Source of the DNA: Bacteroidota bacterium
GTDB taxonomy: Bacteria; Bacteroidota; Bacteroidia; Bacteroidales; WCHB1-69
Reading direction: 5' to 3'
Assembly: GCA_023392945.1 (NCBI GenBank)
Contig: JAEWNB010000026.1
Span: 1 to 8,202 of the forward strand
DNA: 8,202 nt
Shown: one piece after another, positions 1 to 5,283 of the stretch
Numbering within the stretch: the stretch's first letter is position 1
How the letters are laid out: every line of letters starts with the position of its first letter
Position numbers and translations under genes: made by a program
The notes under the pieces: generated by a model
Databases searched by the model: none
The model's input: the letters and a program-made list of their open reading frames with translations, nothing else
Told to the model about the DNA's origin: nothing

Positions 1-1
1 C

Positions 2-298
2 AAAATGTTGCGAGAAGCCGGAGCTTCTGAAATACATGTTCGAATTGGCTGTCCTCCTATGCGTCATCCTTGTTTCTACGGAATGGATACCTCTACTTAT
101 GCAGAATTAGTCAGTGCAACTCAAAGCATTGACGAAGTGTGCAAAATTATCGGGGCTGATTCTCTCTGTTTTTTGAGTCAAGAAGATTTGCTCATGGCCG
201 GAAATAGAACCGATCTTTGCTTCGCCTGCTATGACGGGAATTATCCAACTCATCTCTATCAAACTAAAAAAGAGTTCAATATCGAAAGAAAATTTTAG
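2..298 (+). CDS. purF: Amidophosphoribosyltransferase, C-terminal end (partial)
   Basis: This is the last 98 codons of glutamine phosphoribosylpyrophosphate amidotransferase, the cytoplasmic enzyme of the first committed step of purine synthesis (PRPP plus glutamine to phosphoribosylamine). The frame is open from the left edge, so the gene starts outside the window. The start of the visible part (MLREAGASEIHVRI), the PPMRHPCFYGMDTST block and the IGADSL block match the family's C-terminal phosphoribosyltransferase region. A CFAC pair near the end fits the last two Fe-S cluster cysteines of the Bacillus-type enzyme, followed by the usual GNYPT stretch. The catalytic N-terminal glutaminase domain is not visible. 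The gene ends at a TAG. A weak hairpin at 430-452 is the only candidate terminator. The identification is secure; the Fe-S assignment is by family analogy. Confidence 0.95.
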   Translation, partial: KMLREAGASEIHVRIGCPPMRHPCFYGMDTSTYAELVSATQSIDEVCKIIGADSLCFLSQEDLLMAGNRTDLCFACYDGNYPTHLYQTKKEFNIERKF

Positions 299-325
299 TT
301 TATCTAACTACATTCTTTTCTTTTG

Positions 326-338
326 GACTTTCCGACTT
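326..338. repeat. Left arm of 13-bp inverted repeat flanking the accessory segment
   Basis: GACTTTCCGACTT here is the exact reverse complement of AAGTCGGAAAGTC at 3353-3365. The two arms enclose the ATPase, RloB-like and HNH-like genes. The match is seen directly. That it marks the edge of an insertion, or is a shared dispersed intergenic repeat, is inference. Confidence 0.55.
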
Positions 339-429
339 CACAGTTGTGCTTTACGTAACAGTCGCCAAGGAAACAAAATGAATAAAAATTTTTCCACACT
401 CAATATAGAACAATCTTTTTGTTAATGAT

Positions 430-452
430 AATGAACATTCATAAAGTTCATT
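430..452 (+). terminator. Weak hairpin, possible purF terminator
   Basis: AATGAAC (430-436) and GTTCATT (446-452) form a perfect 7-bp stem with a 9-nt loop, followed by TTATATAAC. The stem is AT-rich and there is no clean T-run, so this is at best a weak terminator for purF, about 130 nt after its stop codon. Confidence 0.3.
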
Positions 453-525
453 TTATATAACCTTATATTGGGATAAATCTATACAAGATATTATAAATAT
501 TATTTTGAACAAAAAAACATTATAA

Positions 526-558
526 TTGTTTTTCATATTAATTATTTCTCTATTTTTG
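526..558 (+). promoter_or_regulatory. Promoter of the rloAB-like operon
   Basis: TATTTTTG at 551-558 matches the Bacteroidota -7 consensus TAnnTTTG exactly and continues with CA. A TTG at 526-528 lies 22 bp upstream, close to the usual 19-21 bp spacing. Transcription would start near 564, giving a short AT-rich leader of about 40 nt. No Shine-Dalgarno sequence precedes the ATG at 603. Confidence 0.6.
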
Positions 559-602
559 CAAATATTTCACGAAAATAAAAAAATAAACCAATAAAACATA
601 TT

Positions 603-1913
603 ATGATTGCAACATTCAAATGTGAAAATTTTCTATCTGTAAAAGAAAAACAATGTTTAAGTTTTGAAGCCTCTCCCGATCAAACGTGGGAAGAATATTA
701 TTGCATTCCTGTTCGCGATAATGTTAAGCTTTTAAAAATCGGCATTATATATGGAAATAATGCTTCGGGAAAGAGTAATATTATTTCGGCACTTGATTTC
801 TTGAGACATTTAATGCTGAATGTTCCCAAAGATAGAACCGAAAAAATTCCGGTAACTCCATTTTTGCTTGATGAAAAATCAAAAGAAGAGCCTACCTTGT
901 TTGAACTTGTATTTTACATTAACAAAGAAAAATATAATTTAGAAATTCAATTTGATCAAGACAGGATTTATAAGGAGACGGTAAAATATTTTCCGGGACA
1001 ACTTCCGGCAATGTTATATGAAAGGACTTATAATGAGCAATTGGATGTATCGGAAATTAAATTCGGCGCAAAATGTGAACTTGTGAAAAAAGAACAAAAA
1101 AACATAGAGGGAAATACTATCAATAATTGTTCTGTTATCGCAGCATTCGGAATAACCAATGTACAACTGAGCAAACTGAATTTGCTTTATGATTATTTTA
1201 TCTCCATAGCTCCTATATTATTTCCCAAAAACGATTTAACGAAATTCTCTTTAAATAATATAAAAAAAGATTCACAACTCAAGATGTTTGCTCTTAAATT
1301 CCTGAAAGCTTCCGATTTTAATATCAGTGATCTTGATATTCAAAAAAAAGAAATGAATATTACTCCCGAAATGAAAAAATTGATTCCAAATTTACCTCTA
1401 TCGGAAAAAGAAAAAAGTGAAATGCTGTCAAGCGGGAAAATAAGTAATGATATTTTTCATTTCAAACATCATACCGAACAGGGAGATTTTTCACTTCCCG
1501 AAAATTTGGAATCGGTGGGAACTTTGCGTTATTTGGGACTGACAACACTATTGTACAAGCTGTTGAGACAGAGCTGCATTTTGTTGGTCGATGAGATTGA
1601 ATCTAGCATCCATTATGAACTGTTGTCCTATTTTCTGAAAGTGTTTCTTGTCAACGGTAAAAAAGATTCTCAATTGATTATGACCACTCACGATTTGAAC
1701 TTATTGGATGAGGATTTTATAAGAAGAGATACCGTATGGTTTACCGAAAAAGATGATGCGGCAGCTACCCTATTGGTTCGCCTCTCATCCCTTGGCCTGC
1801 ATAAGAGTTTATCGCCCTATAATGCATACCGTCAAAACAAATTGACTAATCTTCCTTTTACCGATAGTATTTTTTTGGAAGATTTTCAAACGGATGAAGG
1901 AGGTGTTCAATGA
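603..1913 (+). CDS. AAA15/ABC-type ATPase, RloA/AbiLi-like
   Basis: This 436-aa protein is an SMC/ABC-like ATPase of the AAA15 (COG1106) group found in RloA, AbiLi and PARIS AriA. It opens with the family's N-terminal strand (FKCENFLSVKEK). Walker A is GNNASGKSN at residues 51-59. A degenerate ABC signature ESVGT is at 303-307. Walker B is CILLVDEIE at 325-333, with catalytic Glu331. The switch histidine is in TTHD (His363). The middle (about 120-295) is the variable insert of the family. All ATPase motifs are intact, so the protein should be active. Its stop overlaps the next start by 4 bp, so the two proteins probably act together. In relatives the ATPase senses infection or restrains a TOPRIM effector; that role here is inferred. 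The family is confident, the exact subfamily (AbiL versus Rlo) less so. Confidence 0.9.
   Translation: MIATFKCENFLSVKEKQCLSFEASPDQTWEEYYCIPVRDNVKLLKIGIIYGNNASGKSNIISALDFLRHLMLNVPKDRTEKIPVTPFLLDEKSKEEPTLFELVFYINKEKYNLEIQFDQDRIYKETVKYFPGQLPAMLYERTYNEQLDVSEIKFGAKCELVKKEQKNIEGNTINNCSVIAAFGITNVQLSKLNLLYDYFISIAPILFPKNDLTKFSLNNIKKDSQLKMFALKFLKASDFNISDLDIQKKEMNITPEMKKLIPNLPLSEKEKSEMLSSGKISNDIFHFKHHTEQGDFSLPENLESVGTLRYLGLTTLLYKLLRQSCILLVDEIESSIHYELLSYFLKVFLVNGKKDSQLIMTTHDLNLLDEDFIRRDTVWFTEKDDAAATLLVRLSSLGLHKSLSPYNAYRQNKLTNLPFTDSIFLEDFQTDEGGVQ
1897..1905 (+). promoter_or_regulatory. Perfect Shine-Dalgarno for the RloB-like gene
   Basis: AAGGAGGTG lies inside the last codons of the ATPase gene. It contains the full complement of a standard anti-Shine-Dalgarno sequence, with 6 nt between GGAGG and the ATG at 1910. 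Most genes in this window lack such a site, so it stands out and supports the chosen start and translational coupling. Confidence 0.8.
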
Positions 1914-2506
1914 AAAAAAGTATTGCCATCATCGGAGAAGGATTAACGGAATGGTTTTACTTCGACCAACTCAGAATTGCAAAACACTACTCTTTTAAAA
2001 TAGCTCCCGTTTTACCCAAACATTCCGATTTGGACGAGATGATGAAATTGGTTAAAAAAAAGCTCTGCGAAGAGTGTGATATTATTATCTGTTTGATTGA
2101 TATGGATATCATCTGTGCCGATTCATGCATAAAAACAAAATATGATCAATATAGAAAAGAATATGCAAAGGAGAAATCCGTAAAATTTGTTGAAACTAAT
2201 CCCTGTACGGAATTATGGTTTTTATTGCATTTTTTAACTTGTTTGTCTGCTAAACATTATCCCCGTTATGAGGATTTACTTCCGGATCTGAAAAAACATA
2301 TTCCGAATTATGAAAAAAATGAGAAATTTTTCAAACGAATAAACCTTTATCAATATTTAGAAGAGAAAGGAAATATTGAGAATGCCATATCGTATGCAAA
2401 ACGACTTTGCCGATTAAAGGACAATAACCAAAAAGAAAACTGTTCTTTTTCGGAAATATTTGAAGTTGTTGAATTATTAAATGAATTAAACGATATGAAA
2501 AGTTAA
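1910..2506 (+). CDS. RloB-like/AbiLii-like TOPRIM-type protein
   Basis: This 198-aa protein resembles the RloB family (PF13707), partner of the AAA15 ATPase in Rlo and AbiL loci. The N-terminal GEGLTE at residues 9-14 is the TOPRIM-type glutamate motif. IDMD at 63-66 gives the paired acidic residues Asp64 and Asp66 expected to bind metal. NPCTELWFLLHF at 97-108 is the family hallmark. These point to a metal-dependent nuclease-type effector fold, as in AriB of PARIS or OLD-family nucleases, although nuclease activity of RloB proteins is not something the sequence proves. The start overlaps the ATPase stop (ATGA) and has a perfect Shine-Dalgarno sequence. No signal peptide or membrane segment is seen. 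Length is normal for the family. An AT-rich hairpin follows the stop. Assignment to the family is strong; the role in phage defence is inferred. Confidence 0.85.
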   Translation: MKKSIAIIGEGLTEWFYFDQLRIAKHYSFKIAPVLPKHSDLDEMMKLVKKKLCEECDIIICLIDMDIICADSCIKTKYDQYRKEYAKEKSVKFVETNPCTELWFLLHFLTCLSAKHYPRYEDLLPDLKKHIPNYEKNEKFFKRINLYQYLEEKGNIENAISYAKRLCRLKDNNQKENCSFSEIFEVVELLNELNDMKS

Positions 2507-2525
2507 TGGTTTGTAAGACTATAAA

Positions 2526-2563
2526 AAAAGAAGATAGTTGTTCTTGCTTGTCTATCTTCTTTT
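2526..2563. terminator. Bidirectional-looking hairpin terminator after the RloB-like gene
   Basis: AAAAGAAGATAG (2526-2537) pairs perfectly with CTATCTTCTTTT (2552-2563), a 12-bp stem with a 14-nt loop, starting 19 nt after the stop codon. On the + strand the T-run is the end of the stem itself. Read on the - strand the stem is followed by a longer T-run (complement of 2523-2529), so it may work better in that direction. The next promoter begins inside its loop. Confidence 0.65.
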
Positions 2564-2574
2564 AAGTATCTTTG
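2544..2574 (+). promoter_or_regulatory. Promoter of the HNH-like gene
   Basis: TTG at 2544-2546, a 20-bp spacer and TATCTTTG at 2567-2574 fit the Bacteroidota promoter consensus, again followed by CA. The upstream element sits in the loop of the preceding terminator. Transcription would begin near 2580, giving an unusually long leader of about 145 nt before the ATG at 2728. Confidence 0.6.
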
Positions 2575-2587
2575 CATAAAGACATAA

Positions 2588-2610
2588 TGTAAGAAATAGT
2601 CACTCTTACA
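2588..2610. promoter_or_regulatory. Leader hairpin near the HNH-like gene's transcript start
   Basis: TGTAAGA (2588-2594) and TCTTACA (2604-2610) form a perfect 7-bp stem with a 9-nt loop, just after the expected transcription start. An AT-rich palindrome, TTAAAATTTTAA (2613-2624), follows. Either could be an operator or an RNA structure in the long leader; which one cannot be told from sequence. Confidence 0.35.
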
Positions 2611-2629
2611 CTTTAAAATTTTAAGAATG

Positions 2630-2637
2630 CAAAAATA
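2630..2637 (-). promoter_or_regulatory. Possible minus-strand promoter box (antisense)
   Basis: On the minus strand this reads TATTTTTG followed by CA, the same box used before the plus-strand genes. It points toward the hairpin at 2526-2563, whose minus-strand side ends in a T-run. Together they could define an RNA of about 100 nt antisense to the leader of the HNH-like gene. A chance match in AT-rich DNA is quite possible. Confidence 0.3.
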
Positions 2638-2727
2638 AATTTTTATAGATCACAAAAAAATTATTTGTATTCAATTTATTTAGTATAAAAAGCGGAATAA
2701 AGGGTTTCGCTATATAAATTTTAAATT

Positions 2728-3027
2728 ATGATATATAAAGTCAAAAATTTAAATGGCACTTCCGATAGTAAACTACCAGTAGGATATTCATCTTGGATTG
2801 ATTTTTGGGAAAGAATATCAAAAGTTAAAGCAACTGAGTGTCATAATATTCAGTGTAATAGGAAAGATAATCTTAATGGAGCACATGTGCAATTAGTCGA
2901 AGGAGGAAACGAATGGTATATTGTTCCTCTATGTACTTCTTGTAATACGGGATTGAAAAATGTTGTATTTTCTGTTGACGGACCGTTGGTGCCGGTAGAA
3001 TATCAAAACTATCTAATTAAATGGTAA
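2728..3027 (+). CDS. Small HNH-like zinc-binding protein of unknown function
   Basis: This is a 99-aa protein. From memory it resembles a widespread family of small uncharacterised proteins that share an N-terminal VKNLNGTSD-type start, a GAHVQ block, a WYIVPLC block and a C-terminal LVP/LVS segment. Visible candidate zinc or catalytic residues are Cys38, Cys43, His53 (in GAHV), Cys69 and Cys72 followed by Asn73 (PLCTSCN). The order C-x4-C, H, C-x2-C-N is like a treble-clef HNH domain in which the last His is replaced by Asn, so it may be a small nuclease or only a zinc-binding protein. No signal peptide is present and no Shine-Dalgarno sequence precedes the ATG. It has its own promoter and terminator, so it is separate from the upstream ATPase/RloB operon, though it lies within the same repeat-flanked segment. 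Any part in defence is a guess from location. Confidence 0.75.
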   Translation: MIYKVKNLNGTSDSKLPVGYSSWIDFWERISKVKATECHNIQCNRKDNLNGAHVQLVEGGNEWYIVPLCTSCNTGLKNVVFSVDGPLVPVEYQNYLIKW

Positions 3028-3056
3028 AAATGGGGGGGGGGAAACTCCCCATTTTT
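3026..3056 (+). terminator. Terminator with a ten-G run
   Basis: AAAAATGGGG (3026-3035) pairs with CCCCATTTTT (3047-3056), beginning within the stop codon of the HNH-like gene and ending in a T-run. The 5' arm contains ten consecutive Gs (3032-3041), so several pairing registers are possible. This is a convincing intrinsic terminator despite the odd G-tract. Confidence 0.75.
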
Positions 3057-3060
3057 TAAC

Positions 3061-3409
3061 ACTAAACTAATTGCATTATTTATTGTGAGTTATTTGCTCT
3101 TATATTATATTTTGTTTTTTTAAAAACAATTTCTTCGGTAAAAAATAGATAAATCAACCATTAACCAGAACATATTTGATGTTTCTAATTTATAAAATTT
3201 TACTATAGTTGTTTGTATTTCTTCTTATTACCGATTTTATATTTTTTTGTAACAATTCCGTAAGAAATTGCATTGCGTTAGTGATTGTATCGAAAACATC
3301 GCAAAGACGGGGGATTTAGAATAGCAACGGAAAGTCTGATGGTGGTCGTTGCAAGTCGGAAAGTCAAAAAAAATTTAATAGAATCGGTATATTTTTGATT
3401 AATAAAAGT
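3061..3409. other. Intergenic region with a GC- and G-rich patch
   Basis: No gene is supported here on either strand. The left part (3061-3270) is very AT-rich. The patch at 3301-3365 is about half G+C (23 G, 9 C in 65 bases), unlike the surrounding DNA. It contains two short direct repeats, GCAA-C-GGAAAGTC (3324-3336) and GCAA-GTC-GGAAAGTC (3351-3365), plus an inverted pair GCAACG/CGTTGC (3324-3329 and 3347-3352). It looks like a degraded dispersed repeat or insertion scar; I cannot name it. Confidence 0.45.
3353..3365. repeat. Right arm of 13-bp inverted repeat
   Basis: AAGTCGGAAAGTC here is the exact reverse complement of 326-338, about 3 kb away across the accessory genes. Its GGAAAGTC core also occurs in direct orientation at 3329-3336. 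Confidence 0.55.
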
Positions 3410-3417
3410 TATTTTTG
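3410..3417 (+). promoter_or_regulatory. Promoter -7 box of nfo
   Basis: TATTTTTG is a perfect TAnnTTTG box, followed by C. Transcription would start near 3423, giving a leader of only about 13 nt before the ATG at 3436. I see no well-spaced upstream TTG; the one at 3395-3397 is only 12 bp away. Confidence 0.5.
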
Positions 3418-3435
3418 CTAAATCAAAATAAAATT

Positions 3436-4278
3436 ATGAAATTTATAGGCGCACATGTCAGTGCAGCAGGCGGAGTTGAAAATGCTCCCGTCAATGCTCA
3501 CCAAATCGGAGCCAATGCCTTTGCACTTTTTACAAAAAACCAAAGGCAGTGGATTTCCCCAAAACTAACAGAACAAAATAGAATCAGATTTAAAGAGAAT
3601 TGTGATAAATTCGGATTTTTACCACAATTTATCCTACCCCACGATAGCTATCTAATCAATCTCGGACATCCGGAGCAGGAAGCATTAGAAAAATCAAGAG
3701 CTGCTTTTTTGGATGAGATGCAAAGATGTGAGTTTTTAGGATTAGAACTTCTTAATTTCCATCCGGGAAGTCATTTAAACCAAATATCAGTTGAGGAATG
3801 CCTTGACAGAATTGCTGAAACCATTAATATTACACTGGATAAAACCAGAGAAGTCACTGCTGTTATAGAAAACACTGCCGGACAAGGGACAAATGTTGGA
3901 TATATGTTTGAGCACTTGGCTCACATCATTGATAAAGTGGAAGATAAAAGTCGTGTTGGAGTCTGTCTGGACACTTGTCACTCTTACTCTGCAGGATATG
4001 ATTTAAAGACCGAAAAAGGATATGCTGCCACATTTAAGGCATTTGATGATATTATCGGAGCACATTATTTAAAAGCAATTCATCTTAACGACACAAAAAA
4101 AACTTTTGCTAGTAGGGTTGACAGGCACGACAGCATTGGAAAAGGATTTTTAAACATTGATTTTTTCAAGCGTTTCATGAAAGATCAACGTTTTGATAAT
4201 ATCCCCATTATTTTGGAAACTCCCGAGGAATCTCTATGGAAATCCGAAATAGAACTACTCCGAACTTTTATTAGCTAA
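3436..4278 (+). CDS. nfo: Endonuclease IV (AP endonuclease)
   Basis: This 280-aa protein is a zinc-dependent apurinic/apyrimidinic endonuclease of base-excision repair, which cuts 5' of abasic sites and removes 3' blocking groups. The start MKFIGAHVSAAGG and the FTKNQRQW block are family signatures. All nine metal ligands are present, at the same numbers as in the E. coli enzyme: His69, His109, Glu145, Asp179, His182, His216, Asp229, His231 and Glu261. The motifs NFHPGSH, ENTAGQG, LDTCH, HLND and VDRHDSIGKG are intact. I chose the ATG at 3436 over an in-frame TTG 21 nt upstream because that TTG is part of the promoter box and family members begin at this methionine. No Shine-Dalgarno sequence is seen. 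The gene appears to be transcribed alone, with its own promoter box. Identity is certain. Confidence 0.97.
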   Translation: MKFIGAHVSAAGGVENAPVNAHQIGANAFALFTKNQRQWISPKLTEQNRIRFKENCDKFGFLPQFILPHDSYLINLGHPEQEALEKSRAAFLDEMQRCEFLGLELLNFHPGSHLNQISVEECLDRIAETINITLDKTREVTAVIENTAGQGTNVGYMFEHLAHIIDKVEDKSRVGVCLDTCHSYSAGYDLKTEKGYAATFKAFDDIIGAHYLKAIHLNDTKKTFASRVDRHDSIGKGFLNIDFFKRFMKDQRFDNIPIILETPEESLWKSEIELLRTFIS

Positions 4279-4327
4279 ATATATACAAATCAAATTATTA
4301 ATCATTTTAAGTAAAAAAAAAGCAGCT

Positions 4328-4374
4328 GGCTGCAGTTGAATGAAAAAATTGTGTATTTTTGCAGCCAATTTTTT
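4328..4374. promoter_or_regulatory. Overlapping inverted repeats around the infC promoter
   Basis: GGCTGCA (4328-4334) is the reverse complement of TGCAGCC (4360-4366). AAAAAATTG (4343-4351) is the reverse complement of CAATTTTTT (4366-4374). The two pairs interlock and share base 4366, so they are mutually exclusive as hairpins, and both enclose the -7 box. RNA reading through from nfo could form the second as a weak terminator with a T-run. Confidence 0.4.
4354..4361 (+). promoter_or_regulatory. Promoter -7 box of infC-rpmI-rplT
   Basis: TATTTTTG matches TAnnTTTG and is followed by CA. A TTG at 4336-4338 lies 15 bp upstream, shorter than ideal. The expected leader to the infC start is about 50 nt. 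Confidence 0.55.
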
Positions 4375-4402
4375 ATTAATAAAGTTATTACATAATTAAA
4401 AG

Positions 4403-4409
4403 AAAGGAG
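4403..4409 (+). promoter_or_regulatory. Shine-Dalgarno that decides the infC start
   Basis: AAAGGAG ends 8 nt before the ATC at 4418 but only 2 nt before the in-frame TTG at 4412. The spacing favours ATC as the start. An in-frame TAA at 4397-4399 excludes any start further upstream. Confidence 0.75.
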
Positions 4410-4417
4410 CATTGAAT

Positions 4418-4978
4418 ATCGCGACCCAATTTACCAGGCCTTATCATCCAAGGGGTGGAGGACATCAGAAGAAAGAGGCTGCCCACAAAATCAATCAGTT
4501 CATTACTGCACCAATTATAAGGGTAGTGGGGGATGACATCGAACCAAAGATAGTACCAATAAAAGATGCTATTGCATTAGCTGAACAGCTGGAACTGGAT
4601 TTAGTAGAAATCTCGCCTCAGGCGAATCCTCCTGTATGCAAAATTATGGATTACCAAAAATTTCTTTATGAACAAAAGAAAAAACAGAAAGAAATTAAAG
4701 CCAAATCAGCCAAGGTAGTCATAAAAGAAATCCGACTCGGTCCCCAAACAGATGATCATGATTTTGAATTTAAATGCAATCATGCGATCAAATTTTTGAA
4801 AGAAGGGTGCAAAGTAAAGGTGGATGTATTTTTCAAAGGCAGATCAATAGTTTATAAAGATCAAGGGGAGCTTATTCTATTAAAATTTGCTCAAGCAGTT
4901 GAAGAATTCGGAAAGCCTGAACAATTGCCCAAACTGGAAGGGAAAAGAATGATCATGGTTCTGAATCCAAAAAAATAG
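4418..4978 (+). CDS. infC: Translation initiation factor IF-3, probable ATC start
   Basis: IF3 binds the 30S subunit, keeps it apart from 50S and checks the start codon and initiator tRNA. From the ATC the protein is 186 aa. The N-terminal domain begins around HKINQFI (about residue 23) and includes GDDIEP and the linker motif VCKIMDY at 73-79. The C-terminal domain has KEIRLGPQTDDHD (103-115), FFKGRSIVYKDQGE (138-151) and LEGKRM near the end. No in-frame ATG exists before codon 77, and a TAA lies just upstream, so the start must be non-ATG. ATC at 4418 gives MATQFTRPY..., like flavobacterial IF3 N-termini as I recall them; TTG at 4412 is the alternative. Rare infC starts (AUU in E. coli) allow IF3 to repress its own translation, and the same is likely here. 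rpmI and rplT follow in the classic order. Confidence 0.95.
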   Translation: MATQFTRPYHPRGGGHQKKEAAHKINQFITAPIIRVVGDDIEPKIVPIKDAIALAEQLELDLVEISPQANPPVCKIMDYQKFLYEQKKKQKEIKAKSAKVVIKEIRLGPQTDDHDFEFKCNHAIKFLKEGCKVKVDVFFKGRSIVYKDQGELILLKFAQAVEEFGKPEQLPKLEGKRMIMVLNPKK

Positions 4979-5022
4979 AAATTACATTAAACTCACAATA
5001 TTAACCTTAAAATTACTTGGAA

Positions 5023-5220
5023 ATGCCAACAATTAAGACAAAATCCGCTGCCAAAAAAAGATTTTCTTTGACCGGTACCGGAAAAGTAAAAAGACATCAT
5101 GCTTATCACAGTCACATCCTTACGAAAAAATCTAAAAAAAGAAAACGTAACTTGGGATATGGCGTTGTAGCAGAGAAAGTCAACGAACGCACTATCAAAC
5201 AAATGTTAGGGTGTTGCTAA
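5023..5220 (+). CDS. rpmI: 50S ribosomal protein bL35
   Basis: A 65-aa, very basic ribosomal protein of the large subunit. The start MPTIKTKSAAKKRF, the TGTGKVKRHHAYHSHILTKK stretch and the KRKRNL motif are typical of bL35. I chose the ATG at 5023 because family members begin MPxxKT; an in-frame TTG six bases upstream is not needed. It lies 44 nt after infC with no Shine-Dalgarno sequence and an A-rich start context, unlike infC and rplT. The end, ...KQMLGCC, has two cysteines, which is slightly unusual but harmless. It is co-transcribed with infC and rplT by position. Identity is certain. Confidence 0.96.
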   Translation: MPTIKTKSAAKKRFSLTGTGKVKRHHAYHSHILTKKSKKRKRNLGYGVVAEKVNERTIKQMLGCC

Positions 5221-5246
5221 ATTAAAATTAATTATTAACTTTACCA

Positions 5247-5283
5247 TCAGCACATTAAGAGTTTATTATCATTAAACCGCTGA
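5247..5283 (+). promoter_or_regulatory. Possible structured leader before rplT
   Basis: TCAGC (5247-5251) pairs with GCTGA (5279-5283), and inside it GTTTA (5261-5265) pairs with TAAAC (5273-5277) around a 7-nt loop. The structure ends about 10 nt before the Shine-Dalgarno sequence of rplT. bL20 controls its own operon in other bacteria by binding leader RNA, so this is a candidate site, but the pairing is short and unproven. Confidence 0.3.

Larger units (their letters stand above)
299..602. other. AT-rich intergenic spacer between purF and the ATPase gene
   Basis: I find no credible gene in this roughly 300-bp stretch. It holds one arm of a 13-bp inverted repeat (326-338), a 7-bp hairpin that may end purF transcription (430-452) and a Bacteroidota-type promoter (526-558). 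The rest is strongly AT-rich. A 64-codon frame crossing its left part starts inside purF, has no ribosome binding site and resembles nothing I know. Confidence 0.6.

Noticed and set aside
231..425. 64-codon open frame running from inside purF into the spacer
   Set aside because: It begins within purF in another frame, has no ribosome site or promoter and shows no family resemblance.
299..602. tRNA gene or CRISPR array in the spacers
   Set aside because: No cloverleaf with a T-arm motif and no regularly spaced repeats were seen here or at 3028-3435.
326..3365. The accessory segment as an insertion sequence or transposon
   Set aside because: No transposase or integrase gene is present, and I saw no target-site duplication next to the 13-bp repeats.
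3415..3435. TTG start 21 nt upstream of the nfo ATG
   Set aside because: The TTG is part of the promoter box, and the family begins at the ATG (MKFIGAHVSA).
4311..4333. Minus-strand hairpin with a T-run (GCAG/CTGC followed by Ts)
   Set aside because: The stem is only 4-5 bp and there is no minus-strand gene for it to end; its arm is better explained as part of the infC promoter repeats.
5017..5022. TTG start two codons before the rpmI ATG
   Set aside because: bL35 proteins begin MPxxKT, which matches the ATG at 5023.
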